The notes under the pieces were generated by a model. That model worked only from the letters and a program-made list of their open reading frames with translations. It was not told the origin of the DNA and did no database searches. This document shows positions 17,529 to 26,747 of a stretch of DNA of 64,000 nucleotides, in pieces. Within the stretch, counting starts at the first letter, position 1; every line of letters begins with the position of its first letter. This DNA is from Sphingopyxis terrae subsp. terrae NBRC 15098. Its GTDB lineage: Bacteria; Pseudomonadota; Alphaproteobacteria; Sphingomonadales; Sphingomonadaceae. The stretch is taken from positions 3,667,001 to 3,731,000 of the forward strand of contig NZ_CP013342.1 of assembly GCF_001610975.1 (NCBI RefSeq), written 5' to 3'. The position numbers and the translations under genes are program-made.

Positions 17529-18559
17529 GCCGCGGCGTCGCTGCGGAAATTGGCAAGATCCTCGGTCACCTGGCGTGTAATGTCCTTTTCGACGAGTTCG
17601 GCGCACAGATGCACCGCGTTCGCGACGCCCTTTGCATCGGCGCTGCCGTGGCTCTTGAGTACCACGCCGTTGAGGCCGAGGAATACCGCGCCATTGTGAT
17701 TATTGGGGTCGAGATGGTGGCGCAGCAGTTCGGTCGCCGGCCGCGAGATCAGAAAACCGATCTTCGACCGCACCGAAGAGGTGAAGGCGCGCCGCAGCAG
17801 ATCGGTCACGAACCGCGCGGTGCCTTCGATCGTCTTGAGCGCGATATTGCCCGAAAAACCGTCGTGGACGACGACGTCGACATTGCCGCGCGACAGCTTG
17901 TCGCCCTCGATGAAACCCGCGAACTCCATCGGCAGCCCGGTGGCATCGCGCAGGATCGCGGCGGCGTCGCGAATTTCGTCGGTGCCCTTGAGTTCTTCAG
18001 TGCCGATATTGAGCAGCGCGACGCGCGGACGCTCCAGCCCCATCGCGGTGCGCGCATAGGCAGCGCCCATGACCGCGAACTGGACGAGGTTGTTGGCGTC
18101 GCAGTCGGTGTTCGCGCCGAGATCGAGCATGACGACGTCATTGTCGCCGAGCGACGGCAGCAGTGCCGCGAGCGCCGGCCGGTCGATGCCGGGCATGGTG
18201 CGCAGCGCCAGCTTCGACATCGCCATCAGCGCGCCGGTGTTGCCCGCCGAAACGGCGCCGCCGGCATCGCCGCGCTTCACCGCATCGATGGCGAGCCCCA
18301 TCGAGCTGCCGCGGCCACTCCGTAGCGCCTGGCTGGGCTTGTCCTCGCCGGACACGACCTTGTCGGTGTGGATGATGTCCGACGCGGCGCGCAGATTGGG
18401 GTGATTGTCGAGCGCAGCCTTGATCTGCTGCTCGTCGCCGACGAGCAGAAACCGCAGGCCATCGTGCCGGTGGCGCGCCATGGCCGCGCCGGCGAGCATC
18501 ACGCGCACGCCGACGTCACCGCCCATCGCATCGATCGCGATTCGCGGTGTAAGGCTCAT
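17525..18559 (-). CDS. plsX: Phosphate acyltransferase PlsX
   Basis: 344 aa. Converts acyl-ACP to acyl-phosphate, the first step of the PlsX/PlsY route to phosphatidic acid. It opens with [16 protein letters not shown] and carries [13 protein letters not shown] and [15 protein letters not shown] (here [11 protein letters not shown]) segments typical of the family. It is preceded by rpmF, 22 bases upstream, and followed by fabH with a 4-base overlap, a very widely conserved order tying ribosome and lipid synthesis. Confidence 0.95.
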   Translation of the reverse strand: MSLTPRIAIDAMGGDVGVRVMLAGAAMARHRHDGLRFLLVGDEQQIKAALDNHPNLRAASDIIHTDKVVSGEDKPSQALRSGRGSSMGLAIDAVKRGDAGGAVSAGNTGALMAMSKLALRTMPGIDRPALAALLPSLGDNDVVMLDLGANTDCDANNLVQFAVMGAAYARTAMGLERPRVALLNIGTEELKGTDEIRDAAAILRDATGLPMEFAGFIEGDKLSRGNVDVVVHDGFSGNIALKTIEGTARFVTDLLRRAFTSSVRSKIGFLISRPATELLRHHLDPNNHNGAVFLGLNGVVLKSHGSADAKGVANAVHLCAELVEKDITRQVTEDLANFRSDAAA

Positions 18560-18581
18560 ACCAACGCCCTCCGGCTAATGC

Positions 18582-18761
18582 TTAGGCGCCAGCCGAAACC
18601 ACTTCGCGGCCGTTATAATGGCCGCAGGCGTTGCAAAGGTTGTGCGGACGCTTCAGTTCGCCGCAGTTCGGGCATTCCTGATAGGCCTCGACCTTCAGGC
18701 TGTCGTGGCTGCGACGCATGCCGCGCTTCGAGGGCGAGGTTTTTCGCTTGGGGACGGCCAT
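18582..18761 (-). CDS. rpmF: 50S ribosomal protein L32
   Basis: 59 aa, found by reading the strand directly. It begins [20 protein letters not shown], the L32 signature, and contains a zinc-ribbon pair CPNCGE and CNACGHYNG. It is a component of the large ribosomal subunit. The gene heads the rpmF-plsX-fabH operon. Upstream, a TATAAA-like element at 18790-18785 on the minus strand may be the -10 box. Confidence 0.95.
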   Translation of the reverse strand: MAVPKRKTSPSKRGMRRSHDSLKVEAYQECPNCGELKRPHNLCNACGHYNGREVVSAGA

Positions 18762-19105
18762 TTTAAATCCTGCATTCTCAAATGTTTATACGAATCGGCA
18801 AACCCGGTGTTGTCACCCCCCGATGCCGGGGAATGACTGGCCCGCCCGCCGCGCCGAAAACCATAACTGCCTTGGAACTGCAGTATAATCTTCCGCCGGA
18901 AGGTGCCTCAACGCCTGATGGTGTCGGGTGCCGGATCGGGCGCGGCTATAGCGTTTTTGCCCGCAAAGGCAACCCCCTCGCCGCGCGTCGGAGTACGGAC
19001 GGATGCTCCTTCCCCGTCCCCCCTTGCCGCAGACGCGCGCCGGTGCCACATCTGCACCCGGTCGCGCCAGCACGAGCGCCGGCCGATAACAAGAGGGGGA
19101 ATTTC
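18762..19105. other. Gene-free gap between rpmF and the MAPEG gene
   Basis: 344 bases between divergent genes. It contains the palindrome at 18812-18837 and a possible rpmF -10 box near 18785. Reading frames in it look like composition artefacts. I see no RNA gene or other coding sequence. Confidence 0.6.
18812..18837. repeat. REP-like palindrome with GTCA...TGAC ends
   Basis: A 26-base imperfect inverted repeat with a perfect inner stem CCCCG-ATGC-CGGGG (18818-18831) and outer ends GTCA and TGAC. The ends match those of the larger palindrome at 39147-39247, and the design resembles dispersed intergenic palindromes of sphingomonads. Confidence 0.5.
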
Positions 19106-19546
19106 ATGTTCATGTTGCCGATCAGCCTGACCATCGCCGCGGGCGCCGCCCTGCTCAATCTCTGGCTCGCGACCCGGGTCGGGCGCGTGCGTGGACAGGA
19201 AAAAGTCTCGATCGGCGACGGCGGCAACGACAGGCTGATTCGCCGCATGCGCGCGCAGGCCAATTATGTCGAGAATACGCCCTTCGTCCTGATCCTGCTT
19301 GCGCTGATCGAACTGGGGATCGGCTCGTCGATCTGGCTGTGGGCGGTGGGCGCGCTCTATCTCGTCGGGCGCATCCTGCACGCGATCGGCATGGACGGCA
19401 TGATGTGGGGCCGCATGGTGGGCACCGTTATCACCATGCTGACCCTGCTCGGGCTTGCGATCGCCGCACTGCTGTCGGTCTATCTGACCCCGACGAAATT
19501 CGTCAGCACCGAAGTCACCGAAACCGTTGCCATCCAGCCGCAATAG
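19106..19546 (+). CDS. MAPEG family membrane protein
   Basis: 146 aa with four predicted membrane helices (about 3-22, 55-75, 77-95 and 108-130). The family pattern is clear: N-terminal LATRVGRVR, RAQANYVENTPFVLILLALIE and LVGRILHAIGMDG. MAPEG proteins include glutathione transferases and peroxidases; bacterial members are mostly uncharacterised. I start at 19106, where AGAGGGGGA precedes the ATG. It stands alone. Confidence 0.88.
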   Translation: MFMLPISLTIAAGAALLNLWLATRVGRVRGQEKVSIGDGGNDRLIRRMRAQANYVENTPFVLILLALIELGIGSSIWLWAVGALYLVGRILHAIGMDGMMWGRMVGTVITMLTLLGLAIAALLSVYLTPTKFVSTEVTETVAIQPQ

Positions 19547-19570
19547 AATGACGCAAGCGGGGCGGCCGCT

Positions 19571-20236
19571 TCAGCCGCCCACAACGCCGTCGGCGACATA
19601 GGGATTGGTGCGCCGTTCCTTCGCAAAGCTGCTGTGCGGACCATGGCCGGGCAGGAAGATGGTATCGTCGCCGAGCGGCCACAGCTTGCCGGTGATCGAA
19701 TCGATCAGTTGCTGGTGATCGCCGCGCGGAAAATCGGTGCGGCCGATCGACCCCTGGAATAGCACGTCGCCGACGATCGCGAGCTTCGAGGGGCCATGAT
19801 AGAAAACAACGTGGCCGGGGGTGTGACCGGGGCAATGGATGACGTCGATCGTCAGATTGCCGACCTTCACCGTATCGCCATCGACCAGCCAGCGGTCGGG
19901 CTCGAACACCTCGCCCGTCATGCCGAAGCGCGCGCCATCCTCGCCCAGCCGCTCGATCCAGAAACGATCGTCCTCGTGCGGCCCTTCGACCGGCACGCCC
20001 AATTCCCGGGCGAGCACCCCCGCCTGCCCGCAATGATCCATATGACCGTGGGTGACGAAAATCTTTTCGACCTCCACCCCCGTCTGCCGGATCGCCTCGC
20101 GCAGCTTGGGCAGGTCGCCGCCGGGATCGACGAGCGCCGCCTTGTTGGTTTCGGTGCACCACAGGAGAGTGCAATTCTGCTGAAAGGCGGTGACCGGGAT
20201 GATGGCGGCCTTGAGCGGCGGGTTGGGAGCGTTCAT
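19571..20236 (-). CDS. MBL-fold metallo-hydrolase (glyoxalase II-like)
   Basis: 221 aa. The metallo-beta-lactamase metal motif is THGHMDHCG near residues 62-70, with further ligands in CPGHTPGH, VGDVLFQGSIGRTDFP and LPGHGPHSS. The layout matches small YcbL-like glyoxalase II-type thioester hydrolases. It was started at the ATG at 20236 because residues from further upstream look non-coding. It converges on the MAPEG gene and no operon partner is seen. Confidence 0.88.
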   Translation of the reverse strand: MNAPNPPLKAAIIPVTAFQQNCTLLWCTETNKAALVDPGGDLPKLREAIRQTGVEVEKIFVTHGHMDHCGQAGVLARELGVPVEGPHEDDRFWIERLGEDGARFGMTGEVFEPDRWLVDGDTVKVGNLTIDVIHCPGHTPGHVVFYHGPSKLAIVGDVLFQGSIGRTDFPRGDHQQLIDSITGKLWPLGDDTIFLPGHGPHSSFAKERRTNPYVADGVVGG

Positions 20237-20492
20237 GCTCGCAGATGTGGGGAAATGCCGCGCAAATGGCAAGCAGGCGCGAGCCCTGAAGAAGAGCCGC
20301 CCGCGACCGATGCCGCTGCGTCAGGACTTGAAGGTTCCCGAACAGTCCCCATTTATCCGGTGCGGGCCGGGCCCCTCTGGCGATCCCAGGATCGTGATGT
20401 CGGACCGCATCGAGCGTGCTCGGTGCGTGATCGGCCATGGCCTTCGCTCTCCGCGCATCCTCGATGGATCGAAATCTTTCCACGAGGTGACC

Positions 20493-20768
20493 ATGACATC
20501 TGCCCACAATATGCCCTGCCCCATCTGCAAGGTTCCGCTCGCGATGAGCGACCGGCAAGGCGTTGAAATCGACTATTGCCCGCAATGCCGCGGGGTATGG
20601 CTCGATCGCGGCGAACTCGACAAGATCATCGAACGGAGCGCTGCCGAAGCCGCGCCCCGCCCGGCAGCGCCGCAGGCCACGCCGCCGCCAGCTTACGGCC
20701 ATGGCAACGACTATCGCCGCGGCTATCCCAAGCGGCGCAAGTCATTCCTGGAAGAATTGTTCGACTGA
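20493..20768 (+). CDS. TFIIB-type zinc-ribbon protein
   Basis: 91 aa. The first 50 residues are a zinc ribbon with CPICKVPL and CPQCRGVWLDRGELDKI, the zf-TFIIB (DUF4177-like) family pattern. The tail is low-complexity Pro/Ala, Arg-rich and ends in KSFLEELFD. The cellular role is unknown. GAGGTGA lies 5 bases before the ATG at 20493 and fixes the start. The 256 bases upstream hold only short palindromes (GATCCcaGGATC near 20381). Confidence 0.8.
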   Translation: MTSAHNMPCPICKVPLAMSDRQGVEIDYCPQCRGVWLDRGELDKIIERSAAEAAPRPAAPQATPPPAYGHGNDYRRGYPKRRKSFLEELFD

Positions 20769-20852
20769 TTCCCGGCGACGGGCGCGCCATTCGGATGGCG
20801 CGTCCGTCGTACTTTAAGCCGACGGCGAATACCCGGCGACTGGCTTGGCGCC

Positions 20853-21404
20853 CTAGCGCAGCGTCATTGTGTCGCCTTCGACATTCACCGCAGCGAGCTT
20901 TGCAAGATAGCTTTGGCCGAGCAGCGACACCCCCATGTTGGCATCGACCACTGCCGCCTCGACATTGCGGATCGTGATGCCGTCGACCTCGACACTGTCG
21001 AGAAGGACCGTCCGCATCGGCACGGTGCCACCCGCGGTCTGGGCGGTGCCGCCGATCGGCAGACGGTCGACATCGATGCCGATCGCCTCGGCATCGTTCC
21101 GCGTCAGCGCGACGAGCGATGCGCCGCTGTCGACCAGCATGCGAACCTGCCTGCCCTGGACACGGGTGTCCGCATAGAAGTGCGAATCGGATGCCCGCCG
21201 GATCCGTACTTCGCTGGGCCGCGAGGCGGCGTCGCTGGCAGTCACGGCGGCCTTATCGCGCGCGCCGGTCGTCCAGTTGCTCTCGCCGGCATAAGGATCC
21301 ACAGGCGCTTCGGGCACATCGGCGACCTGCCGGCCGGCGATGCTCGCCATGCCGATCGATATGCCCGCGATCCCGGCTACCAGGGTAATGAAACGCCTCA
21401 CCAT
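20853..21404 (-). CDS. Retropepsin-like aspartic protease, secreted or membrane-anchored
   Basis: 183 aa. An N-terminal hydrophobic segment (about 5-22) is a signal or anchor. The catalytic motif MLVDSGASLVALT near 111-123 is a clan AA single-domain aspartic protease site (DSGA), and GQSYLAKL near the C-terminus fits the second conserved region. Such proteins work as dimers, and the periplasmic substrate is unknown. The ATG at 21404 was chosen because further upstream the frame is antisense to the next gene. Confidence 0.85.
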   Translation of the reverse strand: MVRRFITLVAGIAGISIGMASIAGRQVADVPEAPVDPYAGESNWTTGARDKAAVTASDAASRPSEVRIRRASDSHFYADTRVQGRQVRMLVDSGASLVALTRNDAEAIGIDVDRLPIGGTAQTAGGTVPMRTVLLDSVEVDGITIRNVEAAVVDANMGVSLLGQSYLAKLAAVNVEGDTMTLR

Positions 21405-21439
21405 GCCCGGTTTATTCGCAAATCGGGGTTGGAGAATGG

Positions 21440-22417
21440 TTAAATGGCGCCGCGATTTTGTGGTTCGGCAAGACCGCCTTCCGCCTGATCGATGAAGGCG
21501 CGCCATTGCGGCTCCCCGCCGCGGATGCTGTAGGAGATCCGCGCGCAGGCATAGGGGCGTCCCGGCCGGTTGTCGGCATCGAAGGCGGCGATCGGCCACA
21601 GGCGTTCGGCATCGACACGATCGGACCAGCACACGATCGCCTCGGCCTCCTGTCCCGCATCGACCAGCGCCCGTTCGCCCGCATCGAGCGTGGCCGCGTC
21701 CCAACCCAAAATCACGCGCTGCAGCTTCGCCGGAGCGCGCAACGCCGATGCAAAGGGGCTTGCCTGCGCGCCGAGCAGGCGCTCGACCCGCGCGCGGTCG
21801 GCGGCGGTCAGCCAGCGCCCGCCAAGCAACGGCACCCATTGCTTCGGATCGCCCGAGCGCAACGCGGGAAACAGCGCATCGGCCGCCGCGGCAAAGCGCG
21901 CCGTCCACGGCGAATCCGCAGCAAGCGGGCGAAGCTTCCATGCAGCCGGCGCGACGTCGGCGCGCAGTCGCCGTTCCACCGGCCGGTCACGAACCCTGTC
22001 CGCCCCCACGATGTCGAGCGTCGGCGCCGCTTCGGCCGCGCATTGCACGCCCGTGCAGCGCGCCGTCAGCGCGGTCAGGTGCAGCCATTGGGGCATCGAC
22101 GCACGCGGCGCACCGGAATTTCCCGCATCGACAAATTCGCGCGAGGCCGGGTCGAAGACCATCCGCGCGGGCCCGCCGCGCATAGGGCGGCCCGGTACGT
22201 CGCCGCGATAGGCAATCGACACCCCGGCATAGATGGCGCCCACATCGGCGTAGAGGCGGCCGTTCCACGCGATGGCCTCGAGCTGCACGCAAAGCCCCGG
22301 CTCCGCCGCAGCGGCTTCGGCCAGCGTCATCGTGCGCGCATGATCGTCCGGGCAGGAGGCCGGACCGGCGGCGGCCAGCGCGGCGGGAGCAAGCAGGGCG
22401 AGCGGCGCGATCATCAT
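21440..22417 (-). CDS. Hypothetical exported protein
   Basis: 325 aa, not recognised. It begins with a short signal peptide (MMIAPLALLAPAALAAAGPA) and has several cysteines in the mature part (for example SCPDD, RCTGVQC, IVCWSD, YACARIS), suggesting disulfide bonds outside the cytoplasm. A YRGDVPGRPMRGGPAR stretch follows an early strand-rich region. It lies between ygfZ and the aspartic protease on the same strand, with gaps of 29 and 35 bases, so the three may be co-transcribed. Confidence 0.7.
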   Translation of the reverse strand: MMIAPLALLAPAALAAAGPASCPDDHARTMTLAEAAAAEPGLCVQLEAIAWNGRLYADVGAIYAGVSIAYRGDVPGRPMRGGPARMVFDPASREFVDAGNSGAPRASMPQWLHLTALTARCTGVQCAAEAAPTLDIVGADRVRDRPVERRLRADVAPAAWKLRPLAADSPWTARFAAAADALFPALRSGDPKQWVPLLGGRWLTAADRARVERLLGAQASPFASALRAPAKLQRVILGWDAATLDAGERALVDAGQEAEAIVCWSDRVDAERLWPIAAFDADNRPGRPYACARISYSIRGGEPQWRAFIDQAEGGLAEPQNRGAI

Positions 22418-22446
22418 TCCCCTCTACCCCGCCCGCGCTGCACCGG

Positions 22447-23181
22447 TCATGAACCGGGCGAAAGAAGGGCGCTGTGCATCCAGGCGGGTGCTTTCGCCGG
22501 ATCAATGCCCTCGACGCGCCGATGCTCCACCGACCAGCCGAGTTCGGGATAGGCAATGACCTGACGCTTTTCGTCGGCTTCGGCGATCGGCACGACTAGG
22601 AGTCGGCGATTGACCTTCTGCCGCCAGTTCATCCGCGCGGTATTTTCCTGTCCGACGTAGCAGCCCTTGGTAAAGCTGACGCCGTTCAATTCGGCGGCAT
22701 TGCATTCGAGCCACAGCGTCGTGCCGTCGCCGAGTTCGGCCTGCCCTTCGGTGACGCCGAGCGCCAGGCGGTGCGCGCGCCATGCCGCCTCGACGCCCGC
22801 CGCGCCGCCTTCGTCGGCGGGAGCGAGCCAGCGCTGCCCCAATTCGGCAAGCCGCGGGTCGATGACGCCAAGATCGCCCTCGGGCGCCCAGTGAACCCGC
22901 AAAACCTCCTCGCGCTCGATCGTAATCGCGCGGCGCAGGCGATAGAGCGTCAGGCGCCGGGTCAGATCGTCCGCTGCCGCCGCCTCGCAATCGATCAACA
23001 CATCCGCCTCGTCGGCCCAGATCAGAAAATCGAACAGCGCCTTGCCCTGTGCGGTCAGCAGCGCCGCCCAGACCGGCAGATTGCCCGACACATCATTGGT
23101 GACAAGGCCTTGCAGAAAGCCGCGGACATCATCGCCCGACAATCGGATCAGCGCGCGGTCGTTGAGGGTGGTATTGGCCAT
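22447..23181 (-). CDS. ygfZ: YgfZ/GcvT-domain folate-binding protein
   Basis: 244 aa. Tetrahydrofolate-dependent protein that supports assembly or repair of certain Fe-S enzymes. The diagnostic motif KGCYVGQE is near 175-182, followed by NWRQKVNRRLL. The N-terminal part (LSGDDVRGFLQGLVTNDV) is the GcvT-like fold. The length is typical of alphaproteobacterial members. It is divergent from pyrC across 59 bases. Confidence 0.9.
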   Translation of the reverse strand: MANTTLNDRALIRLSGDDVRGFLQGLVTNDVSGNLPVWAALLTAQGKALFDFLIWADEADVLIDCEAAAADDLTRRLTLYRLRRAITIEREEVLRVHWAPEGDLGVIDPRLAELGQRWLAPADEGGAAGVEAAWRAHRLALGVTEGQAELGDGTTLWLECNAAELNGVSFTKGCYVGQENTARMNWRQKVNRRLLVVPIAEADEKRQVIAYPELGWSVEHRRVEGIDPAKAPAWMHSALLSPGS

Positions 23182-23240
23182 GCCGATAATTTAGGGGCGG
23201 GGCAGCCAAAGCCAAGCCACGATTTGCCCGAGGGCCCGCC

Positions 23241-24263
23241 ATGACCGATCGCCTGACCATACGCCGCCCCGACGACTGGCACGTCCATCTGCGCGATGGC
23301 GCGATGCTGGCGCATGTCACGCCCTATACCGCACGCCAATTCGCGCGGGCGATTGTCATGCCCAATCTGTCGCCGCCGGTGACGACCGTGGCCGAGGGCC
23401 GCGCCTATCGCGAGCGGATCGTCGCAGCGATCCCCGCGGCGCTCGATTTTACCCCGCTGATCGTCGCCTATCTGACCGATGGCACCGATGCGGAGGAAAT
23501 GGCGCGCGGGCACGCCGAGGGCGTGTTCACCGCCGCCAAGCTCTACCCCGCGCATGCAACGACGGGCAGCGCCCACGGCGTGACCGATGTCGCGAACATC
23601 ATGGGCGTGCTCGAACGCATGGCCGATATCGGCATGCCGCTCCTGATCCACGGCGAAGTCACCGACCATGACGTCGATATCTTCGACCGCGAGGCGGTAT
23701 TCATCGATCGCACGCTCGCACCGCTCGTCGCGCGGCTGCCCGAACTCAAGATCGTGTTCGAACATATCACGACGGCGGAGGCGGCGCAGTTCGTCGCCGG
23801 TGCGCCCGCCAATGTCGCCGCGACGATTACGCCGCAGCATCTTCACATCAACCGCAACGCGATGCTGGTCGGCGGCATCCGTCCGCACGCCTATTGCCTG
23901 CCCGTCGCCAAGCGCGAGCATCACCGGCTCGCGGTGCGCGCCGCCGCGACCTCGGGCTCGCCCAAATTCTTCCTCGGCACCGACAGCGCGCCGCACGCGG
24001 TGCATACCAAGGAAGCGCCGTGCGGCTGTGCCGGCATTTTCAACGCCCCCTTCGCGCTCGAAAGCTATATCGCGGCGTTCGACGAAGACGGCGCGCTCGA
24101 CCGGTTCGAGGGTTTTGCGAGCGAACATGGCCCGCGCTTCTATGGCCTGCCGCTCAATCAGGGCACGATCACGCTCGAACGCGGCGCGACCGTGGTTCCC
24201 GACCGGATCGGCGATGTGGTGCCGTTCCATGCCGGAGAAACGCTCGGCTGGCGGATCGTCTAA
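23241..24263 (+). CDS. pyrC: Dihydroorotase
   Basis: 340 aa. Cyclises carbamoyl-aspartate to dihydroorotate in pyrimidine synthesis. Zinc ligands appear as HVHLRD (14-19), the carboxylated Lys100 in [28 protein letters not shown] and [10 protein letters not shown]. This is the short (class II, PyrC) form. It is a single gene; the rarD gene converges 22 bases downstream. Confidence 0.95.
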   Translation: MTDRLTIRRPDDWHVHLRDGAMLAHVTPYTARQFARAIVMPNLSPPVTTVAEGRAYRERIVAAIPAALDFTPLIVAYLTDGTDAEEMARGHAEGVFTAAKLYPAHATTGSAHGVTDVANIMGVLERMADIGMPLLIHGEVTDHDVDIFDREAVFIDRTLAPLVARLPELKIVFEHITTAEAAQFVAGAPANVAATITPQHLHINRNAMLVGGIRPHAYCLPVAKREHHRLAVRAAATSGSPKFFLGTDSAPHAVHTKEAPCGCAGIFNAPFALESYIAAFDEDGALDRFEGFASEHGPRFYGLPLNQGTITLERGATVVPDRIGDVVPFHAGETLGWRIV

Positions 24264-24285
24264 ACCCTAGGCGATCTCATAGGCC

Positions 24286-25203
24286 CTAGGCGATCTCGAC
24301 CATCCGGTCGGCGCGCATCTTGCGCCACATGTCGAAACTGAACACCGCAATGCTGATCCAGATCAGCAGGAAGCACGCCAGTTGCACGGGCTTCAGCGGT
24401 TCGGCGAAGACGAACAGGCTGAGCAGGAATTGCAGTGTCGGCGCCAGATACTGGACGAAGCCGAGCGCTGCATAGCTCATCCGCCGCGCGGCGGTGGCGA
24501 AGAGGAGCAGCGGCACCGCGGTGACGATTCCCCCGGCCATCAGCAGCAGGCTGATTTTCGGGTCCGATCCGAAACCGCGCCCGTCGCCGATCCACAGATA
24601 CCAGGCCGACGCCGCGAGCGCCAAGGGCATGAGCAGCGTCGTTTCGATCGCGAGGCCGGGCAGCGAGCCCACGGGCACCACTTTTCGCAGCAGCCCATAG
24701 AGGCCGAAACTGAAGGCGAGCGTCAGGCTGATCCACAGCGTGTCGAGCGCACCGCCGAGCAGGATCGCCACCCCGACGGCGGCGATCGCGACCGCCACCA
24801 TCTGCAATCGCGACAGGCGCTCGCCCAGGAAGACCATTCCCAGCATCACATTGACGAGCGGATTGAGATAATAGCCGAGGCTGGCGGCGAGGACATGATC
24901 GGTGAAGATCGAATAGATATAGACGAGCCAGTTCACTGCGATCAGCAGCGCGCTCGCCAACAGCATGCGCAGCACTCGCCAATCGCGCAAGGCGACAAGA
25001 TAGTCGGCGATCTGCCGCCGGAATGCCATGATGAAGAAACAGAGCGGCAGCGACCAGACGATGCGCTGCGCCAGCACCTCGACCGGCGGCACGCTCGCAA
25101 GCAGCTTGAAAAACAGCGGGACGAAGCCCCAGATGCCATAGGCGGCGAGCGCGAAGGGCAAGCCGTTCTGCTGGCTCTCCGACGGAGCGGCGGGCGCTGA
25201 CAT
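24286..25203 (-). CDS. rarD: RarD/EamA family permease
   Basis: 305 aa, about ten membrane helices in two EamA halves, a drug/metabolite-type transporter. It shows the RarD pattern: YGIWGFVPLFFKLL at the start, ASLGYYLNPLVNVMLG in the first half and GFVQYLAPTLQFLLSLFVF in the second. The substrate is unknown (chloramphenicol-sensitivity phenotypes gave the name). I start at 25203, since upstream residues in frame belong to another gene region. The next gene upstream is 11 bases away. Confidence 0.88.
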   Translation of the reverse strand: MSAPAAPSESQQNGLPFALAAYGIWGFVPLFFKLLASVPPVEVLAQRIVWSLPLCFFIMAFRRQIADYLVALRDWRVLRMLLASALLIAVNWLVYIYSIFTDHVLAASLGYYLNPLVNVMLGMVFLGERLSRLQMVAVAIAAVGVAILLGGALDTLWISLTLAFSFGLYGLLRKVVPVGSLPGLAIETTLLMPLALAASAWYLWIGDGRGFGSDPKISLLLMAGGIVTAVPLLLFATAARRMSYAALGFVQYLAPTLQFLLSLFVFAEPLKPVQLACFLLIWISIAVFSFDMWRKMRADRMVEIA

Positions 25204-25214
25204 TCTATGCGCGC

Positions 25215-25436
25215 TTAGAGCAGACCGCCGCCGAGCATCAGCCGGACGACGCCGACGACGATCACGACGATGTTCAGATTGCGCCCGCTCGTGCGGCTCG
25301 ACATCGCACCAAGGGCGAGCCCGACCACGGCGATCGGGATGATGACCCAGTTCGCCCAGCCCAGAAACGGAATGAACGCGGGGATCGCGAGAATCAGCGC
25401 GACCAGACCGATGAAAATCGAAGCAATGTTCAGCAT
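25215..25436 (-). CDS. Small two-helix membrane protein
   Basis: 73 aa, two hydrophobic segments (about 5-35 and 50-70) around SSRTSGRN. No catalytic motif; it resembles small uncharacterised inner-membrane proteins. I start at the ATG at 25436 (MLNIASIFIGLVAL), since the extra N-terminal residues up to 25499 are charged and unlike the rest. It is probably in an operon with rarD downstream. Confidence 0.75.
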   Translation of the reverse strand: MLNIASIFIGLVALILAIPAFIPFLGWANWVIIPIAVVGLALGAMSSRTSGRNLNIVVIVVGVVRLMLGGGLL

Positions 25437-25612
25437 TTCCAATGTTTCGCACGCCGCCGGACGGCGGACAAGTGCCTTTCGGTTCGTCGATGACAGCACT
25501 CATTTCGTCTTGTTGCCGAAGGTTCATGCAACGCTGTGCGGACCCTTCTCGTTGTTTCGGGTGAAGCGCTCGTTCCTGAACGGTCGAGGCGCGAACCAGG
25601 AAAGGACAGGAT

Positions 25613-26017
25613 ATGGCTATTCTTACCAAAGGCATGATGGGCGCAATTGCGGCCGCCAGTGTCGTCGCGACCGCCCCCGCCTATGCCGGCATGGCAAGCG
25701 CCGTTCCGGCGCAGGGCTTGCACAAGAGCGAAATCACCGCTGACTTTTACAAGCGCAAGCATCACGACCGTCGCTATTATGCGAGCCGCGACCAGCGCGT
25801 CGGCGCCAACACGCGGATCTGGCGCGGTAACGACGGCCGATATTACTGCAAGAAGGACAATGGCACCACCGGCCTGCTGATCGGTGCCGCGGTCGGCGGC
25901 CTTGCCGGTCACGAAATCGCTGGCCGAGGCGACAAGCTGCTCGGCGTGGTTCTCGGCGCAGGCGCCGGTGCGCTCCTCGGCCGCGAGATCGACCGCGACA
26001 AATATCGCTGCCGCTAA
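25613..26017 (+). CDS. Glycine-zipper (2TM, Rick_17kDa-like) envelope protein
   Basis: 134 aa. Residues 1-25 form a signal peptide ending in AYA. The middle is basic and Tyr-rich (KRKHHDRRYY), followed by a glycine zipper (GLLIGAAVGGLAGHEIAG and LLGVVLGAGAGALLG, about 90-125) that can insert in a membrane. Related 17-kDa surface-antigen-like proteins sit in the outer envelope. AGGAAAGGACAGG precedes the ATG. It is divergent from the small membrane protein gene. Confidence 0.8.
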   Translation: MAILTKGMMGAIAAASVVATAPAYAGMASAVPAQGLHKSEITADFYKRKHHDRRYYASRDQRVGANTRIWRGNDGRYYCKKDNGTTGLLIGAAVGGLAGHEIAGRGDKLLGVVLGAGAGALLGREIDRDKYRCR

Positions 26018-26075
26018 TTGACAGAAACCGTCCGGGTGCGGGTCCGAGACCCCTCCATCCGCACTCTGTGATGGC

Positions 26076-26103
26076 GAGGGCGTCGGTTCGAACCGACGCC
26101 CTC
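26076..26103. repeat. 28-bp perfect palindrome after the glycine-zipper gene
   Basis: GAGGGCGTCGGTTC joined directly to its reverse complement. It lies 58 bases after the stop at 26017 and before the acetyltransferase gene. Long and GC-rich but with no T-run, so it is a possible Rho-independent-like stem or a protein-binding site. A second short inverted pair, GTGCGG (26036-26041) and CCGCAC (26059-26064), lies just before it. Confidence 0.6.
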
Positions 26104-26195
26104 AAGGCCGATCGCGCGTTCGCGGTGCGTGTTTCAGCTTGCCCGCCAGCCTCCTTTCTCCCAGAAGCGATGGCCACTGCTGCGGGAGATTATCG

Positions 26196-26747
26196 ATGCT
26201 AAACGGCCCTCTGCTCGTTACCGAGCGGCTGATCCTCCGCCCGCCCGCGACCGAAGATTTCGACGCCTTCGCCGAAATGTGCGCCGAAGAAGACACGATG
26301 ACCTTCATCGGTGGCAGCTGCGCCCGATCGCAGGCGTGGCGCCAATGGTGCACGCTCGCGGGGGCATGGCATATCCGCGGCTTTTCGATGTTTTCAGTCC
26401 TCGAACGCGCAAGCGGCGAATGGGTCGGGCGGCTCGGCCCGTGGGAGCCCGACGGCTGGCCCGCGCCCGAGATTGCCTATGGCGTGCGCGCCAAATTCGC
26501 CGGGAAAGGCTATGCGTTCGAGGGGGCGGTCGCCGCCTGCGACTTCGCGGTCGAATTCCTCAAATGGCCCGAGCTGATGCACAGCATCGCCCCCGACAAT
26601 GTCCGCTCGCAGGCGCTGGCCAAAAGGCTGGGCGCGACCAACAGCGGCCCGACGCACCTCCCCGCCCCGTTCGAACAGACCCGCGTCGACGCCTGGACGC
26701 AGAGCGCCGAAGCATGGCGGGGCAAACGCAAGGAGTTCCAGCCATGA
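26196..26747 (+). CDS. GNAT family N-acetyltransferase
   Basis: 183 aa, RimJ/RimL-like GNAT fold. It opens with LVTERLILRPPATEDFDAF, the standard start of this group, and carries EIAYGVRAKFAGKGYAFEGAVAAC (acetyl-CoA loop region, reading G-x-G-Y-A-x-E-A like) and DNVRSQALAKRLGA near 140-155. The acceptor (protein N-terminus or small molecule) is unknown. GGGAG precedes the ATG at 26196. The stop overlaps the next start by 4 bases. Confidence 0.88.
   Translation: MLNGPLLVTERLILRPPATEDFDAFAEMCAEEDTMTFIGGSCARSQAWRQWCTLAGAWHIRGFSMFSVLERASGEWVGRLGPWEPDGWPAPEIAYGVRAKFAGKGYAFEGAVAACDFAVEFLKWPELMHSIAPDNVRSQALAKRLGATNSGPTHLPAPFEQTRVDAWTQSAEAWRGKRKEFQP

Noticed and set aside
18813..19073. 86-codon minus-strand frame in the rpmF-MAPEG gap
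   Set aside because: Translation is Arg/Gly-rich with no start signal and crosses a palindrome; likely chance.
26036..26103. Possible tRNA because of a GGTTCGAACC T-loop-like core
   Set aside because: No cloverleaf, anticodon arm or CCA end can be built around it; it is better explained as a palindrome.
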